This document shows, piece by piece, positions 29,022 to 38,855 of a DNA stretch of 64,000 nucleotides. Both the position numbers and the translations under genes were made by a program. Location of the stretch: positions 1,922,001 to 1,986,000 of the forward strand of contig NZ_LT907980.1 in NCBI RefSeq assembly GCF_900215155.1, given 5' to 3'. This DNA comes from Marinobacter sp. LV10R510-11A. Its GTDB lineage: Bacteria; Pseudomonadota; Gammaproteobacteria; Pseudomonadales; Oleiphilaceae. Numbering within the stretch: the first letter of the stretch is position 1; each line of letters opens with the position of its first letter. The notes beneath the pieces were generated by a model that saw only the letters and a program-made list of their open reading frames with translations, made no database searches and had not been told where the DNA came from.

Positions 29022-30191
29022 ATGAGTACGCAAAGATTGATTAAAGACATCCAGGCTGGTCGCTTAACAATTACGTTGACCGAAAACGGCCACCGCCTCG
29101 ACGAATTGATTGCCTTTGCGTCACGGCTGAACCCTCGCCGCGGCTACCTGTTTGTCTCCCGCGTGCTGGGCAAACACATCCCGGTTCGCCCCTCAAAGAT
29201 GGACAGTATTCACGCCGAATTGGCCGTGGCTATCAACCTACGTGGCGACTCCGCTTATGTCGTCGGCATGGCCGAAACGGCTGTGGGCTTAGGCGCCGGA
29301 GTCGCACGCCACCTAGGCAGACTTCACGAATACAGTGTGTTTCAGCACACGACTCGCTTCTTGGTACCTGAGCCCTGGCTTCGTATCCAAGAGGCACACT
29401 CACACGCCGATACGATGCACATGGCCCGCCTTGAGGGCGATGCGTGTCTGGCCGTCCAAACCACCGAAGACCTTGTGCTGGTCGATGATGAGATATCAAC
29501 GGGGCGCACCCTGGCGCAACTGGCTCATGCCTTAGTGGCGCAACCTGAGCTTTCCCGTATTAGGCGGTTGCACATAGTATCGTTAGTGAGCTGGCTGGAT
29601 GATGAAGCACGATCGCAGTTATTGGCCTTGTTGCCTCATCACATCGAGGTTGAATTCGTTCAACTGATGGCTGGAACCTTTATCTTCACCGCCGCCCAGG
29701 ACTATCAGGCCGTCTTGCCGGATAATGTTGATGTTGATTTCTGCGATGCGCTAATAGCACAACGCCATCAAGAGCCTGCTCCTCTCCCGCTGGAACGACA
29801 TGGCCTTTATGGCAAAATATTTGGTATTTGCGAGGCTTTACTGCCTGACGAACTAATCTCACGCCCTTTCAACATCAACAAGCCACATGTTGTTTATGGC
29901 ATGGGAGAGTTTCTGGACACCCCCTTCCGGATTGCGCTTGCGCTGGAAACTGCCGGGATGGATATGTTATTTCAGAGTTCGACCCGCTCACCCATCGCAC
30001 TCGGTGATGAGGTGGTGAATAGACTTGAACACCCAGCTCCGGGCGACAGCAGTAAAACCCACTTCGTCTATAATCCGCCGCTGGAACGTGTACCCCTGGC
30101 CTTTGATGGCATTGGCTTGCCTCACCTAAGCCACACGCTTGAAGCATCACACCGTCAGCATTCGGATGAAACGCAGGAGCAATTGGCTTGA
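29022..30191 (+). CDS. Phosphoribosyltransferase-TRSP protein of the Ter biosynthetic module
   Basis: A 389-residue two-domain protein. The N-terminal part is a type-I phosphoribosyltransferase with the PRPP-binding signature LVLVDDEISTGRTLAQ. The C-terminal part carries the TRSP domain, whose name-giving residues are visible in FQSSTRSPIALGD. In Ter systems this protein is predicted to act with its neighbours in making a nucleoside-like metabolite. The ATG at 29022 (MSTQRLIKD) is preferred to the upstream in-frame ATG at 28866 because homology begins there. Its TGA stop shares bases with the TTG start of the next gene. Confidence 0.85.
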   Translation: MSTQRLIKDIQAGRLTITLTENGHRLDELIAFASRLNPRRGYLFVSRVLGKHIPVRPSKMDSIHAELAVAINLRGDSAYVVGMAETAVGLGAGVARHLGRLHEYSVFQHTTRFLVPEPWLRIQEAHSHADTMHMARLEGDACLAVQTTEDLVLVDDEISTGRTLAQLAHALVAQPELSRIRRLHIVSLVSWLDDEARSQLLALLPHHIEVEFVQLMAGTFIFTAAQDYQAVLPDNVDVDFCDALIAQRHQEPAPLPLERHGLYGKIFGICEALLPDELISRPFNINKPHVVYGMGEFLDTPFRIALALETAGMDMLFQSSTRSPIALGDEVVNRLEHPAPGDSSKTHFVYNPPLERVPLAFDGIGLPHLSHTLEASHRQHSDETQEQLA

Positions 30192-30946
30192 GTCGCGGCC
30201 GACTGATCGTTCTAACGGATCTTGACGATACCTTGTTCGCAAGCGAACGGTCATTGCCTGATGACGCGGCCCGCGTAAAGCTGGCTGCGGTGGATGGACA
30301 TGGTGCACCACTCTCCTTTCAAACGCATCAGCAACGCACCCTATGGGACTTATTCAGTGGCGCGGCTGATCTCATTATTCCGGTGACCGGAAGAACCAGT
30401 TATGCGCTAGACCGTGTGTCTCTGCCCTTTCCTGGTGGCTATGCCGTGGTGAGTCATGGCGCACTGGTTACCTACGAAGGAAAAGTACTGCCCGTATGGC
30501 AGTCGCGGTTGGCGCCACAGCTGAAGGGAGCTCGCTTAGCGATTAGTCGAGCTTGTGCTGATCTCTGCGAGGCATTGCCGCGTGAATATCCGCACCTGCA
30601 GTTCACGCTGCGACAGCTAGAAGACCTATCAGTGCCGGTATATTTATCGATTAAAGCAGCTGAGACACTACCGGTGGAGGTACACGGGCTGCTGTCGCGC
30701 ATTGCGCATGCTCATGGGCTGACGCTGCATGCCAACACCCGAAATGCCGCTTTGCGCCCACCCTATACCTGCAAAGCCGAAGCATGCCGTTTTTTGCTTG
30801 AAGAGGTGATCCAGCGCCAGCCCGAGGACACGTTAATCGCGCTTGGGGACAGCTTATCTGATCTTCGTTTCATGACCATAAGCGACATGGCCGTCATACC
30901 GACTCGCAGCCAACTCTGGAACTCTTTGAAGGATCTCAACCAATGA
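30188..30946 (+). CDS. HAD-superfamily phosphatase of the Ter biosynthetic module
   Basis: A 252-residue haloacid-dehalogenase-type hydrolase of the Cof/sucrose-phosphatase kind. The catalytic motif DLDDTLF is near residue 11, the motif-II threonine appears in VTGRTSY, and IALGDSLSDLRFM closes the site. The start is a TTG overlapping the upstream TGA (TTGA), and the stop overlaps the next ATG (ATGA). It is predicted to remove a phosphate from a pathway intermediate; the intermediate is unknown. Confidence 0.85.
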   Translation: MSRGRLIVLTDLDDTLFASERSLPDDAARVKLAAVDGHGAPLSFQTHQQRTLWDLFSGAADLIIPVTGRTSYALDRVSLPFPGGYAVVSHGALVTYEGKVLPVWQSRLAPQLKGARLAISRACADLCEALPREYPHLQFTLRQLEDLSVPVYLSIKAAETLPVEVHGLLSRIAHAHGLTLHANTRNAALRPPYTCKAEACRFLLEEVIQRQPEDTLIALGDSLSDLRFMTISDMAVIPTRSQLWNSLKDLNQ

Positions 30947-32079
30947 CCGCTTTGGCCCCGCTCACACCCCTGCACGGCTCTTACCAGCCAGAGGATTGCC
31001 AATTCCTTCTCACCCCGATCGAGGCGGAGTATCTCTCTATTGAGGAGAAGGAACGCAGAATACAAACAGGCCAAGCACATTACAGCGAAATGATCCATCG
31101 TGAGGCCGCGCCAAGCCCGCGCTATCTGGCGTTGTTCGAGACACTCTGCGATCGCTACGCACCGAGGCTCGCTCGAGAAGTACGTCAGCTCGCTCAACAG
31201 CTGGTGAGCGATCTAGGTTATAGCGCCTCACCCATTACCCTGGTCAGCTTGGTGCGTGCTGGCACGCCTGCTGGCGCGTTACTGCGGCGCGCTTTGGTGG
31301 ATTATGAAGACCAGCCGTGCCATCACTTCAGCGTGTCCATTATTCGTGATCGCGGAATCGACACCACAGCATTAGATTACCTACTAGACCAGGTAGGGGT
31401 TGATGCTAAACGCACTGTCTTTGTCGATGCCTGGACGGCAAAGGGCGTCATTACCCGAGAATTGCGCTCAGACATGACGCGTTACAACAATACCCGCCGC
31501 GCTAAGGGCAAGAGCACTATTCAGCCCCGCCTGGCGGTCATTTCTGATATTGGCGGGACGGCCGATTACGCTGCTACCTGCGAGGATTATGCAATACCTT
31601 CAGGAATACTTAACGCAACGGTGTCAGGTCTCGTGTCGCGCTCGGTACTGAACCATCAAGTACCTACTGGCGCCTTTCATGGCTGTGTCATCTATAGCGA
31701 TCTGGCAAAGTACGATCAAACTCGGGCGTTTATTGAGCGAGTTGCCCAACACTTAGGCCAGCACACGGAAGGCACCACGCTGCCCTCAGAAGGAGAGCTC
31801 ACACGCCAGCGGTTCCTGATGCAAGAAATGCTCGGCCAGATACAGCGCGATTATGGCATCAACGATATCAATCACATCAAGCCTGGCATCGCCGAGGCCA
31901 CTCGGGTCATGCTGCGACGCGTCCCCGCCCTCTTGATAGTGCGCGATGCTAGTCACCCCGATGTTGAACACTTAATGCTGCTGGCTGAGGAAAAAAGCGT
32001 GCCTGTAGACGTATGCCCCCACATGCCCTTCCATGCGTGTTCATTAATCAAAACTCTTGCGCGCACGGAGGCTCACTAA
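30943..32079 (+). CDS. StiP-like protein with C-terminal PELOTA domain
   Basis: A 378-residue protein. Its N-terminal ~270 residues match the StiP family (also annotated as a tellurium-response 'cysteine protease'), beginning GSYQPEDCQFLLTPIE. This region also has PRTase-like sequence (SLVRAGTPAGALLRRAL; VFVDAWTAKGVITREL). The last ~90 residues form a PELOTA-type RNA-binding domain (INHIKPGIAEATRVMLRRVP...). The start overlaps the HAD stop and the stop overlaps the next ATG (TAATG), so translation is coupled. It is conserved in Ter-associated biosynthetic operons. Confidence 0.83.
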   Translation: MTALAPLTPLHGSYQPEDCQFLLTPIEAEYLSIEEKERRIQTGQAHYSEMIHREAAPSPRYLALFETLCDRYAPRLAREVRQLAQQLVSDLGYSASPITLVSLVRAGTPAGALLRRALVDYEDQPCHHFSVSIIRDRGIDTTALDYLLDQVGVDAKRTVFVDAWTAKGVITRELRSDMTRYNNTRRAKGKSTIQPRLAVISDIGGTADYAATCEDYAIPSGILNATVSGLVSRSVLNHQVPTGAFHGCVIYSDLAKYDQTRAFIERVAQHLGQHTEGTTLPSEGELTRQRFLMQEMLGQIQRDYGINDINHIKPGIAEATRVMLRRVPALLIVRDASHPDVEHLMLLAEEKSVPVDVCPHMPFHACSLIKTLARTEAH

Positions 32080-32951
32080 TGGCCAATCCGCGTTATGGCG
32101 ATCTGGGGGCATCGCTGTATGTGCCCGCCACGCACAAATCTCTGGAGCAGATTCTGGCCCTAGGCTGTTATGACGCTCGATCAATCATCCTGTGCACGGA
32201 AGATTCAGTGGCACCCGATGCCGTCGCCTGGGCCGTGCATCGACTGATAAAAGCCTTAAAGGCCGCGCCGAAAGAGGTGCCGTTTCTACGCTTTGTAAGG
32301 CCTCGCAATCCCTTTGTGCTGCGTCAGTTACTTGAATCGACTGACGCCGTGTCGCGCATTGATGGAGTTGTCATTCCAAAATTCGACGACACCGCGATGC
32401 CCGCGTGGCGTGAAGCGCTTGATGGCCATCCATCATTGGCCATCATGCCAACCCTAGAAACCCCGTCATTGTTTCGTGAAGATACCGCTATCGCCACCCT
32501 TAAAGCGGTGGAAGCCTTATGTAACCCGGTTATCGCGCTACGTATTGGCGCTAACGATCTTTTAGGTGCCATAGGCCTTAAGCGCCAACCAGGGCAAACG
32601 ATCTATGACACGCCCTTACGCTCTACCATAGAGCGGCTGATCACTATTTTTCGCCCAGCGGGATTCGAGTTAGCGGCCCCTGTGTGCGACTTGATCAGTG
32701 AGCCCGACACGCTGTCTCGGGAGGTGGCACAGGACATTCGTTGGGGATTTTACGCCAAGACCTGCATCCATCCGGCGCAGCTGGCGTTGGTTGAAGAGCA
32801 CTTTGCGCAAGCAATAGCCCGCCAACAGCAACAGGCCCATGCTCTGCTCAACACGAGTGACGCCGTGCTTAAAGACAATGGCCAGATGTTGGAGGCGACT
32901 TGCCATACCCCTTGGGCTAAACGCATTGCCTCATTACAAGCCATCCCTTAA
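32079..32951 (+). CDS. HpcH/HpaI (CitE-like) C-C bond lyase of the Ter module
   Basis: A 290-residue TIM-barrel lyase of the HpcH/HpaI/CitE superfamily. Recognisable active-site segments are ILCTEDSV, IMPTLETPS, LRIGANDLLGA and GFYAKTCIHPAQL. The ATG at 32079 shares its A with the preceding TAA stop. It would make or cleave a carbon-carbon bond in the predicted metabolite. In described Ter biosynthetic modules an ATP-grasp ligase accompanies these four genes; none is visible here. Confidence 0.85.
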   Translation: MANPRYGDLGASLYVPATHKSLEQILALGCYDARSIILCTEDSVAPDAVAWAVHRLIKALKAAPKEVPFLRFVRPRNPFVLRQLLESTDAVSRIDGVVIPKFDDTAMPAWREALDGHPSLAIMPTLETPSLFREDTAIATLKAVEALCNPVIALRIGANDLLGAIGLKRQPGQTIYDTPLRSTIERLITIFRPAGFELAAPVCDLISEPDTLSREVAQDIRWGFYAKTCIHPAQLALVEEHFAQAIARQQQQAHALLNTSDAVLKDNGQMLEATCHTPWAKRIASLQAIP

Positions 32952-33076
32952 CCATCCGACGCCGGGGAATTGCAATATTAAGCTCACTAATTCAACATCC
33001 TTTACCGTTTAAAAATGTACCCACAACGCCGAAGAACTTTTTTGGTCGGCATTAACGCTCAAATGGAGTAACTTGT

Positions 33077-33688
33077 ATGTCTATTGATCTCGCAAAAGGT
33101 CAGCGCATCAGTCTTGAGAAGGAAGGTGGCGGCACCCTGGATTACATCGAAATCGGTGTTAACTGGGGCGCGATCGAAAAGAAAGGCTTTTTCGGCGGCA
33201 AAAAACATGTCGCTGTCGACCTGGACGCCTCGGTTGGCATGTTTGATGCCAACGGCAGTTTGGTCGATACAGTGTGGTTTCGTCAGCTAAAATCTAAGTG
33301 TGGATCGATCCAGCATAGCGGTGATGACCGCGTGGGCGACACCGGTGGCGATGATGGCGAGGACAATGAAGTTATTCAAATTAACTTGAATAAGGTGCCT
33401 GGTAACGTAACCACGCTGGCATTGGTGTTGAATTCTTTTTCCCAGCAAAACTTCGGCGTAATCCCCTTTGCCGGTATTCGCATCCACAACGGCAAAGCCG
33501 GCACCGGCAGCGTATTTGCGACGTTTGATGTGGCCAACGACCCAACGTTTTCGGGAAAAGTGAGCATGATCATGGGTAGCGTGTATCGAAACGACAACAG
33601 TTGGAAGTTCCGCAGCATTGGCGCGGCGATTGCCGAAAATGACTTGACGACGTCACTGGCTGCTTTCGCGCGCGATTACGCCAACTGA
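33077..33688 (+). CDS. Divergent TerD-family protein (TerZ-like)
   Basis: A 203-residue TerD-domain protein less similar to the pair at 27.6-28.9 kb. It has an extra lysine-rich insert (EKKGFFGGKKH) before VDLDASVGMFD, and a longer acidic loop GDDRVGDTGGDDGEDNEVI. It ends with AAFARDYAN. TerZ-type proteins look like this. It lies 125 bp after the lyase gene with its own ribosome site (GGAG, 'AAATGGAGTAACTTGTATG') and closes the plus-strand wing. Confidence 0.9.
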   Translation: MSIDLAKGQRISLEKEGGGTLDYIEIGVNWGAIEKKGFFGGKKHVAVDLDASVGMFDANGSLVDTVWFRQLKSKCGSIQHSGDDRVGDTGGDDGEDNEVIQINLNKVPGNVTTLALVLNSFSQQNFGVIPFAGIRIHNGKAGTGSVFATFDVANDPTFSGKVSMIMGSVYRNDNSWKFRSIGAAIAENDLTTSLAAFARDYAN

Positions 33689-33714
33689 AGTTTTAATTAA
33701 GGAATTTCACGCCC

Positions 33715-33765
33715 ACCGCGTTCGCTACGCGGTGTGTAGTGGTCAACTAAATTTGACCACTACAC
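33715..33765. repeat. Two adjacent hairpins at the edge of the Ter cluster
   Basis: CACCGCG/CGCGGTG (about 33715-33735) is followed directly by a perfect 13-bp hairpin, GTGTAGTGGTCAA (33734-33746), loop of six, TTGACCACTACAC (33753-33765). The second resembles abutted ends of an IS3-type element or a MITE, but no transposase is present. Alternatively the hairpins act as a bidirectional transcription barrier between terZ-like and flavodoxin genes. Confidence 0.5.
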
Positions 33766-33801
33766 TATTGGGGCGAAGATGAGAGGTGACCGAGGTACAA
33801 C

Positions 33802-34272
33802 TCAGATTATTCCAGCATCCAAGCTGGCAGCCATTGAGAGACCAAGCTCCTCACATTGGACGATAAATTCCGATTGAAAATCACCTTTGCAGATAAGTGG
33901 CTCTTGGGCCAAACGCCAGCGTAACCCCGTAGTAATCGACTCAATCGCCCTTCGGGTGCCCGTGCCATCAAGCCCGGCTCGAATGTAGAAGGCAAATGGC
34001 AGTCCTTCCGTTTTCTCCAGGCAGGGGTAGTAGCTGCGGTCAAAGAAATCCTTGAGAGCGCCGCTCATATAACCTAGGTTTTCAGTAGTGCCGAGGATAA
34101 TGGCATCGCAGGCGAGAACGTCATCTGGACCGGCATCGAGTGGCGCCAGCACGGTTACTTCTACGTTTTCAATATCTTCATGGCCTGCACCCTGCGCGAC
34201 CGCTTCGCGCAGGGTGAGGGTATTCGGAGAAGGCGCATGAGAAACTATAAGCAATTTCTTTTTACGATCCAT
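33802..34272 (-). CDS. Flavodoxin-like NAD(P)H-dependent oxidoreductase
   Basis: A protein of about 156 residues with the flavodoxin-like fold. The phosphate-binding loop SHAPSPNT follows the first strand (KKKLLIVSHA), and a second FMN-contact segment reads GTTENLGYMSGALKDFFDR. Such proteins reduce quinones or other acceptors using FMN. The ATG at 34272 is preferred over 34287 because it lies close to a G-rich ribosome site. It follows recA by 21 bp on the same strand, occupying the place where recX is often found. Confidence 0.75.
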   Translation of the reverse strand: MDRKKKLLIVSHAPSPNTLTLREAVAQGAGHEDIENVEVTVLAPLDAGPDDVLACDAIILGTTENLGYMSGALKDFFDRSYYPCLEKTEGLPFAFYIRAGLDGTGTRRAIESITTGLRWRLAQEPLICKGDFQSEFIVQCEELGLSMAASLDAGII

Positions 34273-34293
34273 AACGCACCCCCCCACGATATT

Positions 34294-35340
34294 TTAGAGC
34301 AGCTCGCTACTCGCTTCTTCCGCGGCCGCCGCCGCGTCTTTCTTGGAAACCGGCTTCGGCATCAGCCTGTCACGTACCTTGGCTTCAATTTCCTTGGCAA
34401 TGTCCATATTTTCTTCCAAAAACTTGCATGAATTGGCTTTGCCCTGGCCAATTTTATCGCCGTTGTAGGCATACCAAGCGCCTGCTTTATCCACAAAGCC
34501 TTCTTTAACGCCCATATCGAGCACTTCAGCCAATTGATAAATGCCCTTGCCGTAAAGAATCTGGAACTCGGCCTGCCGGAAAGGCGGAGCTACCTTGTTC
34601 TTCACGACCTTAACGCGGGTTTCATTACCCACTACTTCATCGCCCTCTTTTACAGCGCCGATGCGCCGAATATCAAGGCGTACGGAAGCATAAAACTTCA
34701 GGGCGTTACCACCGGTGGTGGTTTCGGGCGAGCCAAACATCACGCCGATCTTCATACGGATCTGGTTGATAAAGACCAGCAGGCAGTTGGAGTTCTTCAC
34801 GTTGCCCGTGAGCTTACGCAGAGCCTGGGACATCAGGCGGGCCTGTAGACCAACGTGGCTGTCACCCATTTCGCCTTCAATTTCAGCTTTCGGTGTAAGG
34901 GCGGCAACGGAGTCAACAACGATGACGTCTACCGCGTTGGAGCGCACGAGCATGTCGACAATCTCCAGAGCCTGTTCCCCGGTATCCGGCTGGGAAACCA
35001 GGAGTTCGTCTACGTTAATACCGATTTTTTCTGCGTAGATAGGATCCAAGGCGTGTTCGGCATCAATGAAAGCACAGGTTTTGCCCGCTTTCTGTGCTTC
35101 CCCGATAACCTGGAGGGTCAGTGTTGTTTTACCGGAGCTTTCAGGCCCGTACACTTCAACAATCCGTCCGTAAGGCAGGCCGCCTATGCCCAGAGCAACG
35201 TCCAACCCGAGAGAGCCGGTGGAGACCGCAGGCATGGCTTCGCGAGGCTGGTCGCCCATTTTCATGACTGCGCCTTTGCCGAACTGGCGCTCGATCTGGC
35301 TCAGCGCTGCGCTCAATGCTTTTTTGCGGTTGTCTTCCAT
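34294..35340 (-). CDS. recA: Recombinase RecA
   Basis: RecA, 348 residues, the ATP-dependent strand-exchange protein and SOS co-protease. Walker A is GPESSGKTT near residue 67, the N-terminal [19 protein letters not shown] is characteristic, and the C-terminus is acidic/alanine-rich ([12 protein letters not shown]). The frame is open to 35484, but the ATG at 35340 gives the normal start and length. A perfect CTGT-N8-ACAG LexA box lies about 100 bp upstream at 35439-35454. The upstream gene on the same strand is pncC. Confidence 0.98.
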   Translation of the reverse strand: MEDNRKKALSAALSQIERQFGKGAVMKMGDQPREAMPAVSTGSLGLDVALGIGGLPYGRIVEVYGPESSGKTTLTLQVIGEAQKAGKTCAFIDAEHALDPIYAEKIGINVDELLVSQPDTGEQALEIVDMLVRSNAVDVIVVDSVAALTPKAEIEGEMGDSHVGLQARLMSQALRKLTGNVKNSNCLLVFINQIRMKIGVMFGSPETTTGGNALKFYASVRLDIRRIGAVKEGDEVVGNETRVKVVKNKVAPPFRQAEFQILYGKGIYQLAEVLDMGVKEGFVDKAGAWYAYNGDKIGQGKANSCKFLEENMDIAKEIEAKVRDRLMPKPVSKKDAAAAAEEASSELL

Positions 35341-35438
35341 CAGTGCAAACCCTCTGTTGCCTTGGCCACCCGCGAGATAATACAAGCCGGCGGAGAGATA
35401 ATGAATTGGAACCTGCACAGCGGTTTCAGCAGAATTCC

Positions 35439-35454
35439 CTGTATATTTGAACAG
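35439..35454. promoter_or_regulatory. LexA (SOS) box of recA
   Basis: CTGT-ATATTTGA-ACAG at 35439-35454 fits the gammaproteobacterial LexA consensus CTGT-N8-ACAG exactly. It lies 99 bp upstream of the recA ATG and 52 bp past the pncC stop, so recA can be induced independently of pncC. Confidence 0.85.
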
Positions 35455-35505
35455 TATTAAAACACACCCCGGGAAGGAGGCCAACCCCTGTTATTGTGAA
35501 AACAC

Positions 35506-36006
35506 TCAGGCTTTTCCCAAAAACCCGCTAACGCCTTGCAGGGCAAAGAGAACCGCTTGGCGCCGCACCTGATCACGGTCGCCACTAAAATACTGAACCA
35601 CTGCTTCAGTGGCCGCAACGCTACTGCCCCAAGCGAACCAAACCGTGCCTACAGGCTTCAGTTCACTGCCGCCACCTGGCCCAGCCACACCGCTAACAGC
35701 TACCGCCAAATTCGCGCCGGTTGTGGCCAATGCCCCAGCGACCATCTCGCGCACAACCGGCTCACTTACGGCGCCATGGTTAGCTAGGGAGGCATCGGTA
35801 ACCCCAAGTAGTGCTTGCTTGGCATCATTGCTATACGTAACCAAACCACCCACCACATAGGCGGAAGAGCCCGCCTTGTCTGTCAATACCTTAGCAACCC
35901 AGCCACCGGTGCAGCTTTCTGCGGTTGCTAGAGTGTGGCCCGCTGCCAATAGCTGTTCAGCCAACTGGCTTCCTGCATGTTCGAGTTCGTGGTCACTGGC
36001 AGGCAT
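35506..36006 (-). CDS. pncC: CinA C-terminal domain protein, NMN amidohydrolase
   Basis: A 166-residue stand-alone CinA C-terminal domain. This enzyme deamidates nicotinamide mononucleotide to nicotinate mononucleotide for pyridine-nucleotide recycling. Family segments visible are [37 protein letters not shown] and [21 protein letters not shown]. It lies 165 bp upstream of recA on the same strand, as is common in proteobacteria, and is divergent from mutS. Confidence 0.93.
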   Translation of the reverse strand: MPASDHELEHAGSQLAEQLLAAGHTLATAESCTGGWVAKVLTDKAGSSAYVVGGLVTYSNDAKQALLGVTDASLANHGAVSEPVVREMVAGALATTGANLAVAVSGVAGPGGGSELKPVGTVWFAWGSSVAATEAVVQYFSGDRDQVRRQAVLFALQGVSGFLGKA

Positions 36007-36088
36007 AATGTTCTCCTTCGTTCCATCACGGGCGTTATTTTCTTACAATCCGTGGCTTCACCCAAAGCAAGATTATTCGGACTCGTCC

Positions 36089-38707
36089 ATGTCAGTAGCT
36101 CAGAACAACAAACCCCTGCACACCCCAATGATGCAACAGTACCTCAAGATCAAGGGTCAGCACCCGGATGAGCTGGTGTTCTACCGCATGGGGGACTTTT
36201 ATGAGCTGTTCTATGAAGACGCAAAAAAAGCCTCAGAGCTGATGGATATTACCCTCACAGCCCGGGGCCAGTCCGGCGGTAACCCCATTCCCATGGCAGG
36301 CATCCCGTTTCATGCATCCGAAGGGTACATTGCACGGCTGGTCAGAGCAGGTCAATCCATCGCGATCTGTGAACAGATCGGTGACCCGGCAACCAGCAAG
36401 GGGCCGGTTGATCGTCAGGTAGTCAGAATCGTTACACCCGGCACTTTGAGTGATGACGCCTACCTGGAAGACCGCCGCGACAACCTGTTGGCCGCCATAT
36501 TCCATCATCGCGAGCAGTTCGGCTTTGCATCACTGGATATCTCCAGCGGTCGGTTTGTAGTTTCAGAGCTGGACAGCCTGGAAGCCCTGCAGGGGGAACT
36601 GCAGCGCTTGCGCCCTGCGGAGATACTGGTCAGTGAGGACTTCCCGTTTCAGGATGTGCTTGCTGGCCTTACCGGCGTTCGTCGTCAGGGGCCCTGGTTG
36701 TTTGAATACGACACGGCGCGCCGGGTCATTACTCAGCAATTACAGGTTCGCGACCTCATTGGTTTTGGCTGCGACGACCTCGGCCTTGCCATTTGTGCAG
36801 CCGGCTGCCTTTTACAGTATGCAAAAGAAACCCAGCGCACCGCCCTGCCCCACATACGAAAGCTGACCCAGGAGCGCCGCGACGAAGCGGTCATTCTGGA
36901 CGCCACCAGCCGCCGCAATCTGGAAATTGACGTCAACCTCATGGGCGGCCACCAGCACACCCTAGCCTGGGTGATGGATAAAACCGCAACGTCCATGGGC
37001 GGCCGGGAGCTACGGCGCTGGCTGAACCGACCGCTGCGGGATGTGGACGTGGTGCAGCGGCGCCAGCAAGCGGTATCTGCGCTGCTTGAGGGCTTCCATT
37101 ACGAACCGGTACACAGCCTGCTTAAAACAGTCGGCGATATTGAACGTGTTCTGGCCCGTGTGGCCCTTCGTTCGGCGCGCCCCAGAGATCTCGCCCGTCT
37201 GCGAGATGCGTTCTTAGCTCTGCCCGAACTTCAGAAAACACTAAAGCCGGTCAACTCCCACCACATCGTCGAATTGGCCAACGTGATTGGCGAGTATCCC
37301 GAGCTGGCAGACATGCTGGAGCGCGCCATTATCGATAATCCCCCGGTTGTGATCCGGGAGGGCGGTGTAATTCGCGAGGGTTTCGACGAAGAACTGGACG
37401 AGCTGCGCAATATTAGTGAAAACGCCGGCCAATACCTTCTGGATGTTGAAACCCGGGAACGTGAACGCACAGGCATCAGCACCTTGAAAGTTGGCTACAA
37501 CCGGGTGCACGGCTACTACATTGAAATCAGCCGGGCCCAGTCGGCTCAAGCGCCGGTTGATTATATTCGCCGCCAAACGCTGAAAAACGCGGAGCGGTTT
37601 ATCACACCGGAGCTGAAAGTATTCGAAGACAAAGCCCTAAGCGCTAAAAGCCGTGCCTTGGCCAGAGAGAAAGCCCTTTACGATGAAGTGTTGGAGGCGG
37701 TGGCAGAGCAGCTCGCGCCGCTGCAAGACGCGGCCCAGGCACTGGCAGAGCTGGATGTGATCAGCAACTTTGCTGAGCGTGCCACCACCTTGCGCTTTGC
37801 CGCTCCCGAATTCCGCGATTCGCCGGGATTTGATATTGAGGGTGGCCGCCATCCGGTGGTGGAGCAACTTCTTGATGAGCCTTTCGTACCCAACAACCTG
37901 CTGATGGACGCAAAGCGGCGAATGCTGGTTATTACTGGCCCTAACATGGGCGGTAAATCCACCTATATGCGCCAGGCAGCGCTGATCGCCCTATTGGCCT
38001 ACACGGGGAGTTTTGTGCCCGCAAACCGTGCCGTACTGGGGCCGGTGGATCGCATTTTCACTCGCATGGGCTCATCAGATGACATTGCCGGCGGGCGCTC
38101 TACCTTTATGGTGGAAATGACAGAGACTGCCAACATTCTGCACAACGCCACCGAGTTCAGCCTGGTGCTGATGGACGAAGTAGGCCGCGGAACCAGTACG
38201 TTTGATGGCTTGTCTTTGGCCTGGGCTACGGCAGAGCATCTGGCAAAAGAAATTCGCTGCTATACCCTGTTTGCTACACACTACTTTGAGCTCACACAAT
38301 TGGCGGACGATCTTGAGCTCGCAGTAAACGTGCACCTGACAGCCACTGAGCACGACGACAGCATTGTGTTTTTGCATAACGTGCACGAAGGCCCAGCCAG
38401 CCAGAGCTACGGCCTGCAGGTGGCAAAGCTGGCCGGCGTGCCGCAGAATGTTATACATAACGCCAAAACACAGCTAAGACTGCTGGAAGGCAGCGCCGTG
38501 TCCACTTCCATCAGGCACGCGTCGGTGGCTGAGGCGGGGCAAAAGCAGCCGGCAACGCCCAGCCAAACCGTCTACCAAGGTGATATGTTTTCCAGTGCAG
38601 AGCCCAGCGCCGTGGAAGACGCCCTGCAGGATCTCGACCTAGACGGGTTATCACCCAGAGACGCTATGAATCGGCTGTATGAATTGAAGGGATTATTGAA
38701 AAACTGA
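36089..38707 (+). CDS. mutS: DNA mismatch repair protein MutS
   Basis: MutS, 872 residues, recognises mismatches and recruits MutL. Domain I carries the mismatch-binding FYELF motif ([15 protein letters not shown]), and the ATPase has Walker [10 protein letters not shown], the [10 protein letters not shown] segment and the [13 protein letters not shown] signature. The open frame extends to 35876 but the ATG at 36089 ([19 protein letters not shown]) gives the family's normal N-terminus. The C-terminal ~60 residues form the short dimerisation helix region. It is divergent from pncC-recA and is followed by fdxA. Confidence 0.97.
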   Translation: MSVAQNNKPLHTPMMQQYLKIKGQHPDELVFYRMGDFYELFYEDAKKASELMDITLTARGQSGGNPIPMAGIPFHASEGYIARLVRAGQSIAICEQIGDPATSKGPVDRQVVRIVTPGTLSDDAYLEDRRDNLLAAIFHHREQFGFASLDISSGRFVVSELDSLEALQGELQRLRPAEILVSEDFPFQDVLAGLTGVRRQGPWLFEYDTARRVITQQLQVRDLIGFGCDDLGLAICAAGCLLQYAKETQRTALPHIRKLTQERRDEAVILDATSRRNLEIDVNLMGGHQHTLAWVMDKTATSMGGRELRRWLNRPLRDVDVVQRRQQAVSALLEGFHYEPVHSLLKTVGDIERVLARVALRSARPRDLARLRDAFLALPELQKTLKPVNSHHIVELANVIGEYPELADMLERAIIDNPPVVIREGGVIREGFDEELDELRNISENAGQYLLDVETRERERTGISTLKVGYNRVHGYYIEISRAQSAQAPVDYIRRQTLKNAERFITPELKVFEDKALSAKSRALAREKALYDEVLEAVAEQLAPLQDAAQALAELDVISNFAERATTLRFAAPEFRDSPGFDIEGGRHPVVEQLLDEPFVPNNLLMDAKRRMLVITGPNMGGKSTYMRQAALIALLAYTGSFVPANRAVLGPVDRIFTRMGSSDDIAGGRSTFMVEMTETANILHNATEFSLVLMDEVGRGTSTFDGLSLAWATAEHLAKEIRCYTLFATHYFELTQLADDLELAVNVHLTATEHDDSIVFLHNVHEGPASQSYGLQVAKLAGVPQNVIHNAKTQLRLLEGSAVSTSIRHASVAEAGQKQPATPSQTVYQGDMFSSAEPSAVEDALQDLDLDGLSPRDAMNRLYELKGLLKN

Positions 38708-38855
38708 CAGGAAGTTGCTCTGGGTAATAAGGTTATAGCAGCCAAACGCTTGCGGCTGTGCGGGTGGCTCCCTACAATATCGCCCATTAAAATATAACCA
38801 TGGAGCCAGACCACAAGCTCCGGATGAGATTGACCACTGGACCAGGGATCTGATT

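Noticed and set aside
35876..36088. 71-residue N-terminal extension of MutS
   Set aside because: It overlaps pncC on the other strand and lacks homology. The ATG at 36089 gives the normal MutS N-terminus.
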